Below, one piece after another: positions 37,349 to 46,972 of a stretch of 64,000 nt of DNA. Within the stretch, counting starts at the first letter, position 1. Each line of letters starts with the position of its first letter. The notes beneath the pieces were generated by a model. It ran no database searches. It saw nothing but the letters and a program-made list of their open reading frames with translations, and was not told where the DNA came from. The stretch is taken from contig NZ_LBHV01000005.1 in the NCBI RefSeq assembly GCF_001005825.1, positions 388,342 to 452,341 of the forward strand. Reading direction: 5' to 3'. This stretch comes from Rhizobium sp. LC145 (GTDB lineage: Bacteria > Pseudomonadota > Alphaproteobacteria > Rhizobiales > Rhizobiaceae). The position numbers and the translations under genes are program-made.

Positions 37349-38611
37349 TTACGGCTGGTCACGCAGCATTTCCTCAAGTCGGGCGGCAAGCGCCGCCCGG
37401 TCGGGCACGAAATTGCGCTCCATCCAGAATTTCTCCAGCGCGGCGAGGATCTCGCCCACCCTTTTTCCCGCCGGCACGCCTGCCGCCAGCACGTCCGCAC
37501 CGCTTAACGGGAAGACGGGCTTGCTATAATTCCCTGCCCTGTCGAGCAGCACGGAAAACCGTGCGGATTTCCGCATCGCCACCGGATCGCCTTCCGCGCC
37601 GTAACGCGCGGCCGCAAGCGCCAGCTTGAGGCACATGAGGATGCCTTCCTTGCCGTGCCGGTAGAGCAAACGGTCGAAGCCGATATCCGTCACCTCGTCC
37701 GGCAGGTTTGGCGCGGCCGCCCAGGCGGCAAGTTTCGCAGCCTCCGCATTCGACATTCTCAGCCGCTTCGAAAGAACCTCGATACGCTCCGCGTCGGGCG
37801 GTACGATGGCGGCGAGCCGCAGTAGCGGATCGGGCGCCCAGCCGAGACCCTGCTCGCAAGCGACAAGTCCGTGAATGCCGTCTATGCCCCATTTCTCGGT
37901 TTCCGGCAGAATTTCCGTCAGCACGCCCGTCTGGCGCATCCAGAGAAGCGCACGCGAGGGATCATGGGCCGAAAGCAGCTTCTTCGTCTCGGCCCATACC
38001 CGTTCGGCCGAGAGCATCGAGAGCCTGTCCTTGGCGCGCGCACAGGCCCGCAGGCCATCGGCATCGGGCCGCCCCGAACCGTAATGGGCGAAGAACCGGA
38101 AGAAGCGCAGGATGCGCAGATGATCCTCGGCAATCCGCGTCGCCGCATCGCCGATGAAGCGGACGGTGCGGCTTTCGATATCCGCAAGTCCGCCGACAAG
38201 GTCCACCACCTCACCCTTGCCATCCGCATAAAGCGCGTTGATCGTCAGGTCACGGCGCTCCGCATCCGCCTGCCAGTCGGTGCCGAAAGCGACCTGCGCA
38301 TGGCGGCCATCGGTTGCGACATCGCGGCGCAACGTCGTCACCTCGTAGCCATGGCCATCCGCAACCAGCGTCACCGTGCCGTGGTCGATTCCCGTCGGCA
38401 CGGCCTTGACGCCTTCCGCCCTGGCCCGTTCAACCACAATTTCCGGGAGCAGCGTGGTCGCGATGTCGATGTCGCCGACCGGCAGCCTCATCAGCGTGTT
38501 GCGCACCGCGCCGCCGACCACGCGCGCTTCCCCGCCATCGGCATTGAGCAGGGAAAGAATCCTCTGCAAGGCCGGATCGCGGAACCAGTCTTCGTCGGCA
38601 ATGCTCGTCAT
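37349..38611 (-). CDS. cca: CCA tRNA nucleotidyltransferase / poly(A) polymerase family
   Basis: A 420-residue class II nucleotidyltransferase. ARVVGGAVRNTLMRLPVGDIDIATTLLPE holds the GG..R motif and the catalytic DxD (DID). Next come RRDLTINALYAD and the head/neck segment RIAEDHLRILRFFRFFAHYG. The enzyme adds or repairs the tRNA 3' CCA end; the family also includes poly(A) polymerases, but rhizobial members at this locus are usually the CCA enzyme. Its ATG overlaps the stop of the upstream Nudix gene (ATGA), forming an operon with that gene and the DUF1285 gene. Confidence 0.92.
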   Translation of the reverse strand: MTSIADEDWFRDPALQRILSLLNADGGEARVVGGAVRNTLMRLPVGDIDIATTLLPEIVVERARAEGVKAVPTGIDHGTVTLVADGHGYEVTTLRRDVATDGRHAQVAFGTDWQADAERRDLTINALYADGKGEVVDLVGGLADIESRTVRFIGDAATRIAEDHLRILRFFRFFAHYGSGRPDADGLRACARAKDRLSMLSAERVWAETKKLLSAHDPSRALLWMRQTGVLTEILPETEKWGIDGIHGLVACEQGLGWAPDPLLRLAAIVPPDAERIEVLSKRLRMSNAEAAKLAAWAAAPNLPDEVTDIGFDRLLYRHGKEGILMCLKLALAAARYGAEGDPVAMRKSARFSVLLDRAGNYSKPVFPLSGADVLAAGVPAGKRVGEILAALEKFWMERNFVPDRAALAARLEEMLRDQP

Positions 38612-39243
38612 GCATAGAGCCTTTCATAGAGCGTGCGCAGGATTCCGGCCGTGATACCCCAGATTTTCCGCTCGCCATAGGGCATCAGGTAGAAATGCCG
38701 CTCGACCCCGTTCCATACGCGGCTGCCGCGCTGATGGTTCGCCTCAGTCATCAGAAAAGATAGCGGAACTTCAAATATTTCGTCCACTTCCTTCGGATTC
38801 GGCCTCAACTCGAAGCCTCGCCGCACGACCGAAAGCACGGGCGTGATGCGGAAGCCCGTCGCGGCGAAATAGGTGGGCAGCCGCGCCAGCGGTTCCACGA
38901 AGGAGCGGTCGAGACCGATCTCCTCTTCCGTTTCCCTCAGCGCCGCCTGTTCGGGTGAAATGTCGGTGGGATCGATCGCGCCTCCCGGGAAGGCGATCTG
39001 CCCCGAATGCTTTCTGAGGCTCGCCGTCCGTTGCGTGAGGATGACCTTCGCCTCCTCGCCATCGTCTATCACCGGCACGAGCACCGCCGCATCACGCAGT
39101 TTCAGGCCTTCCACCTGCGTCACGATATCCGGATTGAGCAGATGATCGCCATGGTCCCGCCATGCATGATCGATCGGGCCGCCGTTCTGGTGAAGGGCGC
39201 GATGGCGGAATTCATCGGCTGAATAAAGGGGGAATTCACTCAT
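38608..39243 (-). CDS. CoA pyrophosphatase-type Nudix hydrolase
   Basis: A 211-residue Nudix protein like E. coli NudL/YeaB. It has the CoA-family segment LTQRTASLRKHSGQIAFPGGAIDP followed by the Nudix box GGAIDPTDISPEQAALRETEEEIG (REtEEEIG present). These enzymes hydrolyse CoA and derivatives to 4'-phosphopantetheine and 3',5'-ADP. The gene overlaps both neighbours by 4 bases (ATGA with cca, and at its start with the DUF1285 stop), so all three are translationally coupled. Confidence 0.92.
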   Translation of the reverse strand: MSEFPLYSADEFRHRALHQNGGPIDHAWRDHGDHLLNPDIVTQVEGLKLRDAAVLVPVIDDGEEAKVILTQRTASLRKHSGQIAFPGGAIDPTDISPEQAALRETEEEIGLDRSFVEPLARLPTYFAATGFRITPVLSVVRRGFELRPNPKEVDEIFEVPLSFLMTEANHQRGSRVWNGVERHFYLMPYGERKIWGITAGILRTLYERLYA

Positions 39244-39875
39244 CTGGAAAGGGCGTCGAGTTCGGCTTCCGGCATCACCGGAAAGACCTGGTTTCCAGAG
39301 CGTATGGCGAACATGGGAACACCGTCGATCTCGACCGCCTCGCCGAGCTCGACCAGGTCGTACATCACGGCCCTGGAAACCAGCGCCTCCAGCCGCCCGC
39401 GCACCAGAAGATAGGGTTTTAGCTCCCGGTTCTCGCCATGCACGACGAAACGCAGCGGGTGCTCCTCGCCCGCCTCCACCACGTCGCCCACATTGGTGCG
39501 GAAGGTGAGCACCTGCCTGCCCTCACGTTCGGTAACGTTCATCTCGACTGCCAGGAAGGGCGCGTCCACGACGCGGATGCCCACCTTTTCGACGGGCGTC
39601 ACCAGATACGTCTTCCCGTCCTCGTCCCTGCGCAGCACGGTGGAGAAGAGCCGCACCAGCGGAGCCCGCCCGATCGGCGTGCCCATGTAGAACCAGGTGC
39701 CGTCCGCGCGGATTTCCATGTCGAGATCGCCGCAGAAGGGCGGGTTCCACTTTTCGACGGGAGGGAGCCCGCGCTTTTCCTTTCCGGCCTGCCCCCCAAC
39801 CTGCTCCGCGGCGCGCGAGATCATCGCCGCAAGGCCGGCGGCATCCGATGCGGAACTGATCGTTTCCCTCGCCAT
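39240..39875 (-). CDS. DUF1285 family protein
   Basis: A 211-residue protein of the DUF1285 family. The core is VEKWNPPFCGDLDMEIRADGTWFYMGTPIGR, followed by LVRLFSTVLRRDEDGKTYLVTPVEKVGI and a beta-rich C-terminal half (VGDVVEAGEEHPLRF). Members are cytosolic and uncharacterised. It is the first gene of a DUF1285-Nudix-cca operon and is divergent from the MoxR-DUF58 operon, an arrangement common in rhizobia. Start ATG at 39875. Confidence 0.88.
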   Translation of the reverse strand: MARETISSASDAAGLAAMISRAAEQVGGQAGKEKRGLPPVEKWNPPFCGDLDMEIRADGTWFYMGTPIGRAPLVRLFSTVLRRDEDGKTYLVTPVEKVGIRVVDAPFLAVEMNVTEREGRQVLTFRTNVGDVVEAGEEHPLRFVVHGENRELKPYLLVRGRLEALVSRAVMYDLVELGEAVEIDGVPMFAIRSGNQVFPVMPEAELDALSR

Positions 39876-40047
39876 CTTTCAGTCTCGGTTCCCGCGTAAG
39901 CAATTGTTCCTCACGAGATAGTCATTCGAAACGCGCTTGTCAGCCACATTTCGGGTAATAAGTTTGTTTGGATGAAGCGTGTGCTGCACCGCAGCGATTC
40001 GTCGAACCCGCGCATAAGGCAGCGGGGAAAGGCCTGAGGAGAACGAC

Positions 40048-41061
40048 ATGGGCATGATGAATTCCACCGAAACCGTTCTCGACGAGAAGGCCATTATCGC
40101 CGCTGCGGAAAACGCCCTTTCGGATATCGCCGCGATCCGCGCCGAGGTGGCCAAGGTCATCTTCGGCCAGGAGAACGTGGTGGAAAACACCTTGCTGGCC
40201 GTGCTTTCCGGCGGCCATGCGCTTCTCGTCGGCGTTCCGGGTCTGGCCAAGACCAAGCTCGTTACCACCCTCGGTGCCGTTCTCGGCCTCGACGCCAACC
40301 GCATCCAGTTCACGCCTGACCTGATGCCCTCGGATATCCTGGGATCGGAAGTCATGGATCAGGACGAGAGCGGCCGGCGCTCCTTCCGTTTCGTCAAGGG
40401 TCCGGTCTTCGCCCAGCTTCTGATGGCCGACGAGATCAACCGCGCCTCGCCGCGCACCCAGTCCGCGCTCCTGCAGTCCATGCAGGAATATCACATCACC
40501 GTCGCCGGCCAGCGATATGACCTGCCCGCCCCCTTCCATGTGCTCGCCACCCAGAACCCGCTGGAGCAGGAAGGCACCTACCCGCTTCCGGAAGCCCAGC
40601 TCGACCGCTTCCTGCTGCAGGTGGACGTGCTCTATCCGGAACTTGACGCCGAACGGCAGATCCTCTTGGAAACCACCGGACTTTCGGAAACCAAGCCTCG
40701 CGGCATCATCGACGCGGCGCGGCTCCAGGAAATTCAGACCCTGATCCGCCAGATGCCGGTGAGCGACAAGGTGGTCGATGCGATCCTCAATCTCGTCCGC
40801 TCCGCCCGCCCCGGCCACGGCAATGCCGCGACGGACAAGCACGTCGCCTGGGGCCCGGGCCCCCGCGCCGGCCAGTCGCTGATGCTGACGGCCCGCGCTC
40901 GCGCGCTCTACGAAGGCCGGCTCGCCCCTTCGCTCGACGATGTCTATGCGCTTGCCGAACCCGTGCTCGAACACCGGATGGCGCTTAATTTCGCGGCGCG
41001 CGCCGAAGGCATGTCGGTGCGCGACGTCATCGCCAATCTGGTCAGGGAAGCCCGGGGCTGA
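40048..41061 (+). CDS. MoxR family AAA+ ATPase
   Basis: A 337-residue AAA+ ATPase of the MoxR (APE2220/MRP) type. The Walker A is GVPGLAKTK, Walker B LLMADEINRA with SPRTQSALLQSMQE, sensor 1 ATQNPLEQEG and arginine-finger region LPEAQLDRFLL. MoxR proteins act as chaperones for metal insertion or assembly of complexes together with a DUF58/VWA partner, which lies directly downstream. A GAGGAG Shine-Dalgarno precedes the ATG at 40048. First gene of a four-gene operon. Confidence 0.94.
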   Translation: MGMMNSTETVLDEKAIIAAAENALSDIAAIRAEVAKVIFGQENVVENTLLAVLSGGHALLVGVPGLAKTKLVTTLGAVLGLDANRIQFTPDLMPSDILGSEVMDQDESGRRSFRFVKGPVFAQLLMADEINRASPRTQSALLQSMQEYHITVAGQRYDLPAPFHVLATQNPLEQEGTYPLPEAQLDRFLLQVDVLYPELDAERQILLETTGLSETKPRGIIDAARLQEIQTLIRQMPVSDKVVDAILNLVRSARPGHGNAATDKHVAWGPGPRAGQSLMLTARARALYEGRLAPSLDDVYALAEPVLEHRMALNFAARAEGMSVRDVIANLVREARG

Positions 41062-41093
41062 CGTCCCTCATGCGGGCTTAGAAAGGACAGCGC

Positions 41094-42011
41094 GTGGCAT
41101 CTATCGGCCAGATCGTCGAGCAGACACCGAGCAGCGAAGTCCTTTCCCGTGCCCAGGCGCGGGCGGTGCTCGTGCCCGATTGCATGGTGGAGGCCAAGCG
41201 CATCGCCAATACGGTGATCGCCGGCTGGCACGGCCGCCGCAAACGCGGCATCGGCGAGAATTTCTGGCAGTTCCGGCCGTATGCCGAGGGCGAGAGCCTG
41301 TCGCGCATCGACTGGCGTCGCTCCGCCCGCGACGACCATACCTATGTCCGCGACCGAGAATGGGAAGCCGCCCACACGATCTGGCTCTGGGCCGACATGT
41401 CGCCCTCCATGATGTACAAGTCCACCTTCGGCACGGTCTCCAAGGAAAGCCGGGCGCTGGTGCTGATGCTGGCGCTCGCGGAAATCCTCGCCCGCTCCGG
41501 CGAGCGGATCGGCTGCCCCGGCATCATGGAGCCGATCTCGGCGCGCAACGCCGCCGAACGCCTGGCGACCGCCATCATCCACGCGCCGCTGACGACCGGG
41601 CTTCCCGAAACCGGCATGATCCGCGGCCACAGCGATATCGTCCTGATCGGCGATTTCCTGGATGATGCAGACCGGGTGATGGAACGGATCGCACCGCTCG
41701 GCCGCCGTGGGCTGCGCGGCCATCTGGTCGAGATAGCCGATCCGGCGGAGGAGATTTTCCCGTATAACGGCCGCACGGAATTCACCGACCCGGAGACCGG
41801 CGAGAAGCTTGTGTCCGGCCGCGCCGAGACGATCCGGGATGAATATCGGCGTGCCTATCTCGCCCGGCGTGAAAATTTGGGCCTGTCGCTTCGCAACCTT
41901 GGTTGGAGTTTCGTGTTCCATCGGACGGATCACCTTGCATCCGAAGCCCTGGTTGCCGTGCATAGCTATCTCTCCGGCTTGCCGGCGCAAAAGCCGATCG
42001 GAGGACGATGA
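41094..42011 (+). CDS. DUF58 domain protein
   Basis: A 305-residue protein with the DUF58 signature FRPYAEGESLSRIDWRRSARDDHTYVRDREWE followed by a VWA-like fold (AHTIWLWADMSPSMMY, resembling the D-x-S-x-S MIDAS line, here ADMSPSM). It is the expected partner of the MoxR ATPase. The start is GTG at 41094, preceded by AAAGGACAG. The TGA overlaps the next gene's ATG (ATGA), so the operon is coupled. Confidence 0.92.
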   Translation: MASIGQIVEQTPSSEVLSRAQARAVLVPDCMVEAKRIANTVIAGWHGRRKRGIGENFWQFRPYAEGESLSRIDWRRSARDDHTYVRDREWEAAHTIWLWADMSPSMMYKSTFGTVSKESRALVLMLALAEILARSGERIGCPGIMEPISARNAAERLATAIIHAPLTTGLPETGMIRGHSDIVLIGDFLDDADRVMERIAPLGRRGLRGHLVEIADPAEEIFPYNGRTEFTDPETGEKLVSGRAETIRDEYRRAYLARRENLGLSLRNLGWSFVFHRTDHLASEALVAVHSYLSGLPAQKPIGGR

Positions 42012-44827
42012 TGGGCGCTCTCGCCTTTGCCTATCCGGCCATCCTGCTGGGCCTTCTGTCCCTGCCGCTCATCTGGTGGCTGCTGCGGCTCACCCCGCCA
42101 CGCCCCAAGACCGAGGTTTTTCCGCCGCTGAAGATCCTGGCGAGCGTGTTGAAGCGCGAGGAGACGCCGTCCAAGAGCCCCTGGTGGCTGACGCTGCTGC
42201 GCATGCTGCTCGCCACCGCCGTCATCCTTGCCATCGCCGATCCGGTCCTGAACCCGCGCGCCGGCTCGCTCAACGACTCCGGCCCGCTCGTGCTGGTCAT
42301 CGACAACGGCTGGGCGAGCGCCACGGACTGGGAACGCCGCGTCGAAACCGCAAGCACGCTGATCGACGACGCCGAAAGCGCCGATCTGCCCGTCTCGATC
42401 ACCTTCACCGCCGATACCAGCCATGACGCCACCCCCGGCAGCGCCATCGCCGCCCGCGACAAGCTCGGCGCGGCAAGGCCGCAGCCGCTCGTGCCGGACA
42501 GGGCGCGCACCGCGGAGGCGATAAGCGGAGCGATGAACGGTACCCGCCCCGGCACGCTGGTCCTGCTTTCCGACGGCGTCGCCGTTGCGGGAGATGAAGA
42601 GGCCATGTCGGCCCTGGCAGGTATGACGCCCACGGAAATGCGCGTCATAGAGGGTGATGGACAGGGCGCGGTTGCCCTTACCGGCGCCGTCAACAACGCC
42701 GGCGCGATGACGGTCACGGGAACCCGGCTCTCCACCGCAGCCTCGCGGAGCCTTACCGTGAACGCGCTGGATACCCAGCGCCGGGCGCTTGCTTCCGGTA
42801 CGCTCGAATTCTCGGCCGGCCCGGCACCCGCCACGGCAGAAATCGACGCCCCCTTCGAGCTGCGCAACGATTTTGCCCGCCTCGGCATCGAGGGGCTGGC
42901 GACCGCCGGCTCCGCTCACCTTCTGGACGACGGCTTCAAGCGCCGCCGCGTGGCACTGCTCGCCGGCGAGAGCGGCAGCGACTTTCAGCCGCTCCTGCAG
43001 CCGCTCTACTATATCAGCCGGGCGCTTTCGCCCTATGCGGATGTCATCCAGCCCAATACCGCCGATCTGTCCGTCTCCATCCCGCAGATCCTGGAAGGCA
43101 ATCCGTCAGCCATCATCATGGCCGATGTCGGCCGTCTGCCTGCCGAGACCTACGAACCGTTGCAGCAATGGATTTCGCGCGGCGGCACGCTGATCCGTTT
43201 CGCCGGCCCGCGGCTGGCCGCAGCCCCGGCGGACGATCCGCTCGTCCCCGTCATCCTGCGCCAGGGCGAGCGCGCGCTCGGCGGCGCCATGTCCTGGTCG
43301 GAACCGCAGCCGCTCGCGGATTTCCCGTCGTTCGGCCCCTTCGCCGGCATGCCGCGCGCCGCCGATATCACCGTCACCCGGCAGGTCCTTGCCGAGCCGA
43401 CGCCAGACCTTGCGGAACGGACCTGGGCAAGCCTTGCCGACGGCACCCCGCTCGTCACCACCCGTGATGTGGAGGCCGGCCGCATCGTGCTCTTCCACAC
43501 CAGCGCCGAGGCGACCTGGTCGAACCTGCCGCTCTCCGGCAACTTCGTCGAAATGCTGCGCCGGGTCGTCCAGATCTCGCGCGCCGGCGGCGCTTCGACC
43601 TCCGGCGGAACGGCGGATGCCGCCGCGACCTTGCCGCCCTATCGCCTGCTCAATGCGGATGGCATCCTGACCACCGAAACCGGCACGGCACGGCCGATCG
43701 CCATCTCCGCCGGTCAGACCCCGGTCGCGAGCTTCGATCATCCGCCCGGCCTCTACGGCACGGAGGACGGCTTCTCGGCGGTCAACCTGCTTGCTCCGGG
43801 CACGGTCCTTTCACCGTTCGATCCGGCGGCGGGCGGCGTTCCAGTCGTTCGCGAAGGTTTGATCGGCGGAGAAGCGCTGTCGCTTCGCCCTGCCCTCTTC
43901 GCGCTGGCCTTCGCTCTGCTCATCCTCGACAGCATCGTCGTGCTCTTCATGAACGGCGTCTTCTCGCGGTTGCCTCGCGTCCCGCGCGCCGGCCGTACGA
44001 CGGCGACGATCGTCGCGTTTGCTGCCGCCCTCCTCGCCTTCCAGCCCGGCGAGCTCCGCGCGCAGGATGCCAAGCCAGGCGACGAGCAGATCCTGGAACG
44101 TCTCGATACCACCCATCTTGCCTATGTCGTCACCGGCGAGGCGGACGTGGACCGCATTTCCGAACAGGGGCTGGAGGGTCTGAACCAGTTCCTCACCTAT
44201 CGCACGACCCTGGAACCCGGCGCTCCAGTGGGCCTCGATATCGCCCAGGACGAGCTTTCCTTTTACCCCATCATCTACTGGCCGATCTCGGCCTCCGCCC
44301 CCATGCCTTCGCAGGCCGCGATCTCGCGCATCGACGCCTATATGCGCAACGGCGGAACCGTGCTCTTCGATACAAGGGACCAGTATTCGGCGCTCGACGG
44401 CGGCGGAACCACCCCGAACGGCGAGCGGCTGCAGGCGATCCTTGCCAATATCGACATCCCGCCCCTGGAGCCGACCCCGGAAGACCATGTCCTGACGCGG
44501 TCCTTCTATCTGCTCACCAATTTCCCCGGCCGCTATACCGGCAGCCCGCTATGGGTCGAGGCCCGGCAGGAAGCCCGCAATACCGGCTCGCAGCTTTCCT
44601 CCTCCGGGGACGGGGTGACGCCGCTCCTCATTACCGGCAACGACCTTGCCGGCGCCTGGGCCGTTGATAGCCAAGGCATAGCCGTGCTGCCGACCGTGCC
44701 GCCGGACGAAATGCAGCGCGAATACGCCTACCGCGCCGGCGTCAACATCATGATGTACATGCTGACCGGCAACTACAAGGCAGACCAGGTGCACGTGCCG
44801 GCGCTGCTTGAACGGCTGGGCCAGTGA
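42008..44827 (+). CDS. BatA-N / DUF4159 large membrane protein
   Basis: A 939-residue protein. It begins with an aerotolerance-regulator (BatA) N-terminal domain, with helices at about 8-26 and 58-78 (LAFAYPAILLGLLSLPLIWWLL and TLLRMLLATAVILAIADPVL). A long VWA-like/GATase-like periplasmic region follows (LVLVIDNGWASATDWERR; SAIIMADVGRLPAETYEPLQQWISRGG). Two further helices lie about 630-700, then a DUF4159 domain from about residue 700 (HLAYVVTGEADVDRI; GGTVLFDTRDQYSAL). Function unknown; context suggests a cell-envelope complex assembled by MoxR. The translated stop overlaps slightly with an upstream in-frame ATG of the next gene. Confidence 0.9.
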   Translation: MMGALAFAYPAILLGLLSLPLIWWLLRLTPPRPKTEVFPPLKILASVLKREETPSKSPWWLTLLRMLLATAVILAIADPVLNPRAGSLNDSGPLVLVIDNGWASATDWERRVETASTLIDDAESADLPVSITFTADTSHDATPGSAIAARDKLGAARPQPLVPDRARTAEAISGAMNGTRPGTLVLLSDGVAVAGDEEAMSALAGMTPTEMRVIEGDGQGAVALTGAVNNAGAMTVTGTRLSTAASRSLTVNALDTQRRALASGTLEFSAGPAPATAEIDAPFELRNDFARLGIEGLATAGSAHLLDDGFKRRRVALLAGESGSDFQPLLQPLYYISRALSPYADVIQPNTADLSVSIPQILEGNPSAIIMADVGRLPAETYEPLQQWISRGGTLIRFAGPRLAAAPADDPLVPVILRQGERALGGAMSWSEPQPLADFPSFGPFAGMPRAADITVTRQVLAEPTPDLAERTWASLADGTPLVTTRDVEAGRIVLFHTSAEATWSNLPLSGNFVEMLRRVVQISRAGGASTSGGTADAAATLPPYRLLNADGILTTETGTARPIAISAGQTPVASFDHPPGLYGTEDGFSAVNLLAPGTVLSPFDPAAGGVPVVREGLIGGEALSLRPALFALAFALLILDSIVVLFMNGVFSRLPRVPRAGRTTATIVAFAAALLAFQPGELRAQDAKPGDEQILERLDTTHLAYVVTGEADVDRISEQGLEGLNQFLTYRTTLEPGAPVGLDIAQDELSFYPIIYWPISASAPMPSQAAISRIDAYMRNGGTVLFDTRDQYSALDGGGTTPNGERLQAILANIDIPPLEPTPEDHVLTRSFYLLTNFPGRYTGSPLWVEARQEARNTGSQLSSSGDGVTPLLITGNDLAGAWAVDSQGIAVLPTVPPDEMQREYAYRAGVNIMMYMLTGNYKADQVHVPALLERLGQ

Positions 44828-44840
44828 GGGAGAAGCGGAC

Positions 44841-46907
44841 ATGACCCTCGAATTCGCCCCCTTCTTCTCCTGGTCGATCCTCGCCGGCCTCGCCGTGCTT
44901 GCCGCGATCCTCGCTGCGCTGGCCTTCTGGCGTGGCGTGCGCGGCGCGACGCTGCGCGCGCTGGCGCTCGCCTTCCTGCTGCTCGCACTCGCCAATCCCT
45001 TCCTGGCGCAGGAGGACCGCGAGCAGCTCTCGACCATCGTGCCGATCATCGTCGACCGCTCCCAGAGCCAGGAGACGGCGGAGCGGCGGCCCCAGACCGA
45101 CGCGGCACTCGCCAGCCTGCAGGAGCGCTTCTCCCGCTTCCCGCGTATCGAGACGCGCATCGTCGAAGTGGCCGACGACGCGGATTCCGATACGCCATCG
45201 ACGCGGCTTTTCTCCGCCCTCTCCTCCGCGGTTTCCGACGTGCCCCCGGCCCGCATCGGCGGCGCGGTCTTCCTGACGGACGGCCAGATCCACGACCTGC
45301 CGGGCATCAATCAGAACCTCGGCTTCAACGCGCCTGTCCATGGCCTCATCACCGGCCATGAGGAAGAGTTCGACCGCCGCATCGAAGTAGTGCGCGCGCC
45401 GCGTTTCGGCATTGTTGGCGAAGAGCAGGAACTGACCTTCCGCGTCTTCGATGATGGGCGTGGCGGCGGCGGCACGGCCGAAGTCAACATCCGGATGAAC
45501 GGCCAGCAGATCGCTACGCTTCAGGCCGCGCCCGGTGCGGAAACGCCCTTTTCCTTCACCGTGCCGCGCGGCGGCAACAATGTGATGGAATTCTCCGTCG
45601 CCGAACTGCCGGGCGAAGTGACGGCCGCCAACAACCGCGCCATTCATGTCATCGATGGCATCCGCCAGAACCTGCGCGTCCTCCTCGTGTCTGGCGAGCC
45701 GCATGCCGGCGAACGCGCCTGGCGCAACCTGTTGAAGTCCGACGCCTCCGTCGACCTCGTCCATTTCACCATCCTGCGTCCGCCGGAAAAACAGGATGGC
45801 ACGCCGATCAACGAGCTGTCGCTGATCGCCTTCCCGACCCGCGAGCTCTTCGTCGAGAAGATCCAGGATTTCGACCTCATCATCTTCGATCGCTACAAGC
45901 ATCGCGGCGTGCTGCCGATCCTCTATTACGATTACATCGCCCAGTATGTGCAGAACGGCGGCGCGCTGCTGATCGCCGCGGGGCCCGAACATGCGGGCGA
46001 GGATTCGATCGCCAGCACACCGCTGGAACAGGTCCTGCCTGCCTCTCCGACCGGCGAGATTCATAACGCTGGCTTCTATCCGCATCTTTCACCGGAGGGG
46101 CAGAAGCATCCTGTCACCCGCGGTCTCGACGGCTCGAACCAGAACCCGCCCGCATGGGGGCGCTGGTTCCGCACCATCGATGTCGGTACCCCGCAGGGGC
46201 AGATAGTCATGCAGGGCGATGGCGACCGGCCGCTCCTCGTACTGAACCGCGAGGGTGAAGGCCGCGTGGCCATGCTGCTTTCCGATCAGGGCTGGCTCTG
46301 GGCGCGCGGCTTCGAGGGCGGCGGACCGCATGTCTCGCTCTATCGCCGCATCGCCCACTGGCTGATGAAGGAGCCGGAACTCGAGGAAGAAGCGCTGACC
46401 GCCCGCGCCGTCGGCCGTACGCTGGAAGCGACGCGCCAGACGATCGGCGACGATCCCGGTCCCGCGACCATCCGTTATCCCTCCGGCCGCACCGAAACCG
46501 TGCCGATGACGGAAGCCACTCCCGGCCAGTATCGGCTGGAGCGGCGCATGGAGGAAACCGGCCTCTTCGAAATCACCAATGGAGACCTCTCCACGCTCGT
46601 TCATGTCGGCACGGTCAACGCGCCCGAATTCAAGGCGATGATTTCCACCACCGAAACGCTTGCGCCCTATGCCCAGAAAACCCGCGGCCTCGTCGCGCGC
46701 GTGGCAGATGGAGACGGCGTGACGCTGCCGGATATCTTGCCGGTGCGCGGCGAGGTTCGCATCAGCGATTCCGACCGCATGGTGATCCGCCTCACCGACG
46801 AGACCGTGCTCAAGGGTATCAATACCCTGCCGTTGTTCGCGGGCTTTGCCGGTCTCTCGGCGCTGCTCTTCGCCGTCGCTGCCATGTGGTGGCGCGAAGG
46901 ACGGTAA
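44841..46907 (+). CDS. membrane protein with class I glutamine-amidotransferase-like domain
   Basis: A 688-residue protein. Two N-terminal helices (about 9-28 and 33-55: a SWSILAGLAVLAAILAAL segment, then ALALAFLLLALANPFL) precede a periplasmic VWA-like region (TIVPIIVDRSQSQE; GAVFLTDGQIHDLP). An Ig-like strand region follows. A GATase1-like fold lies around 280-430 (NLRVLLVSGEPHAGERAWRNLL; FDLIIFDRYKHRGVLPILYYDYIAQYVQNGGALLIAAG). A last TM helix is at 661-682. No catalytic Cys is evident, so it is probably structural. Last gene of the MoxR operon, 13 bp after DUF4159. Confidence 0.85.
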   Translation: MTLEFAPFFSWSILAGLAVLAAILAALAFWRGVRGATLRALALAFLLLALANPFLAQEDREQLSTIVPIIVDRSQSQETAERRPQTDAALASLQERFSRFPRIETRIVEVADDADSDTPSTRLFSALSSAVSDVPPARIGGAVFLTDGQIHDLPGINQNLGFNAPVHGLITGHEEEFDRRIEVVRAPRFGIVGEEQELTFRVFDDGRGGGGTAEVNIRMNGQQIATLQAAPGAETPFSFTVPRGGNNVMEFSVAELPGEVTAANNRAIHVIDGIRQNLRVLLVSGEPHAGERAWRNLLKSDASVDLVHFTILRPPEKQDGTPINELSLIAFPTRELFVEKIQDFDLIIFDRYKHRGVLPILYYDYIAQYVQNGGALLIAAGPEHAGEDSIASTPLEQVLPASPTGEIHNAGFYPHLSPEGQKHPVTRGLDGSNQNPPAWGRWFRTIDVGTPQGQIVMQGDGDRPLLVLNREGEGRVAMLLSDQGWLWARGFEGGGPHVSLYRRIAHWLMKEPELEEEALTARAVGRTLEATRQTIGDDPGPATIRYPSGRTETVPMTEATPGQYRLERRMEETGLFEITNGDLSTLVHVGTVNAPEFKAMISTTETLAPYAQKTRGLVARVADGDGVTLPDILPVRGEVRISDSDRMVIRLTDETVLKGINTLPLFAGFAGLSALLFAVAAMWWREGR

Positions 46908-46972
46908 ATCCGCCTCTTTTTGCCGCGTGTTCAGTCTGGTATCCGTTGCCTGACCCACACAGCGGATATTGC

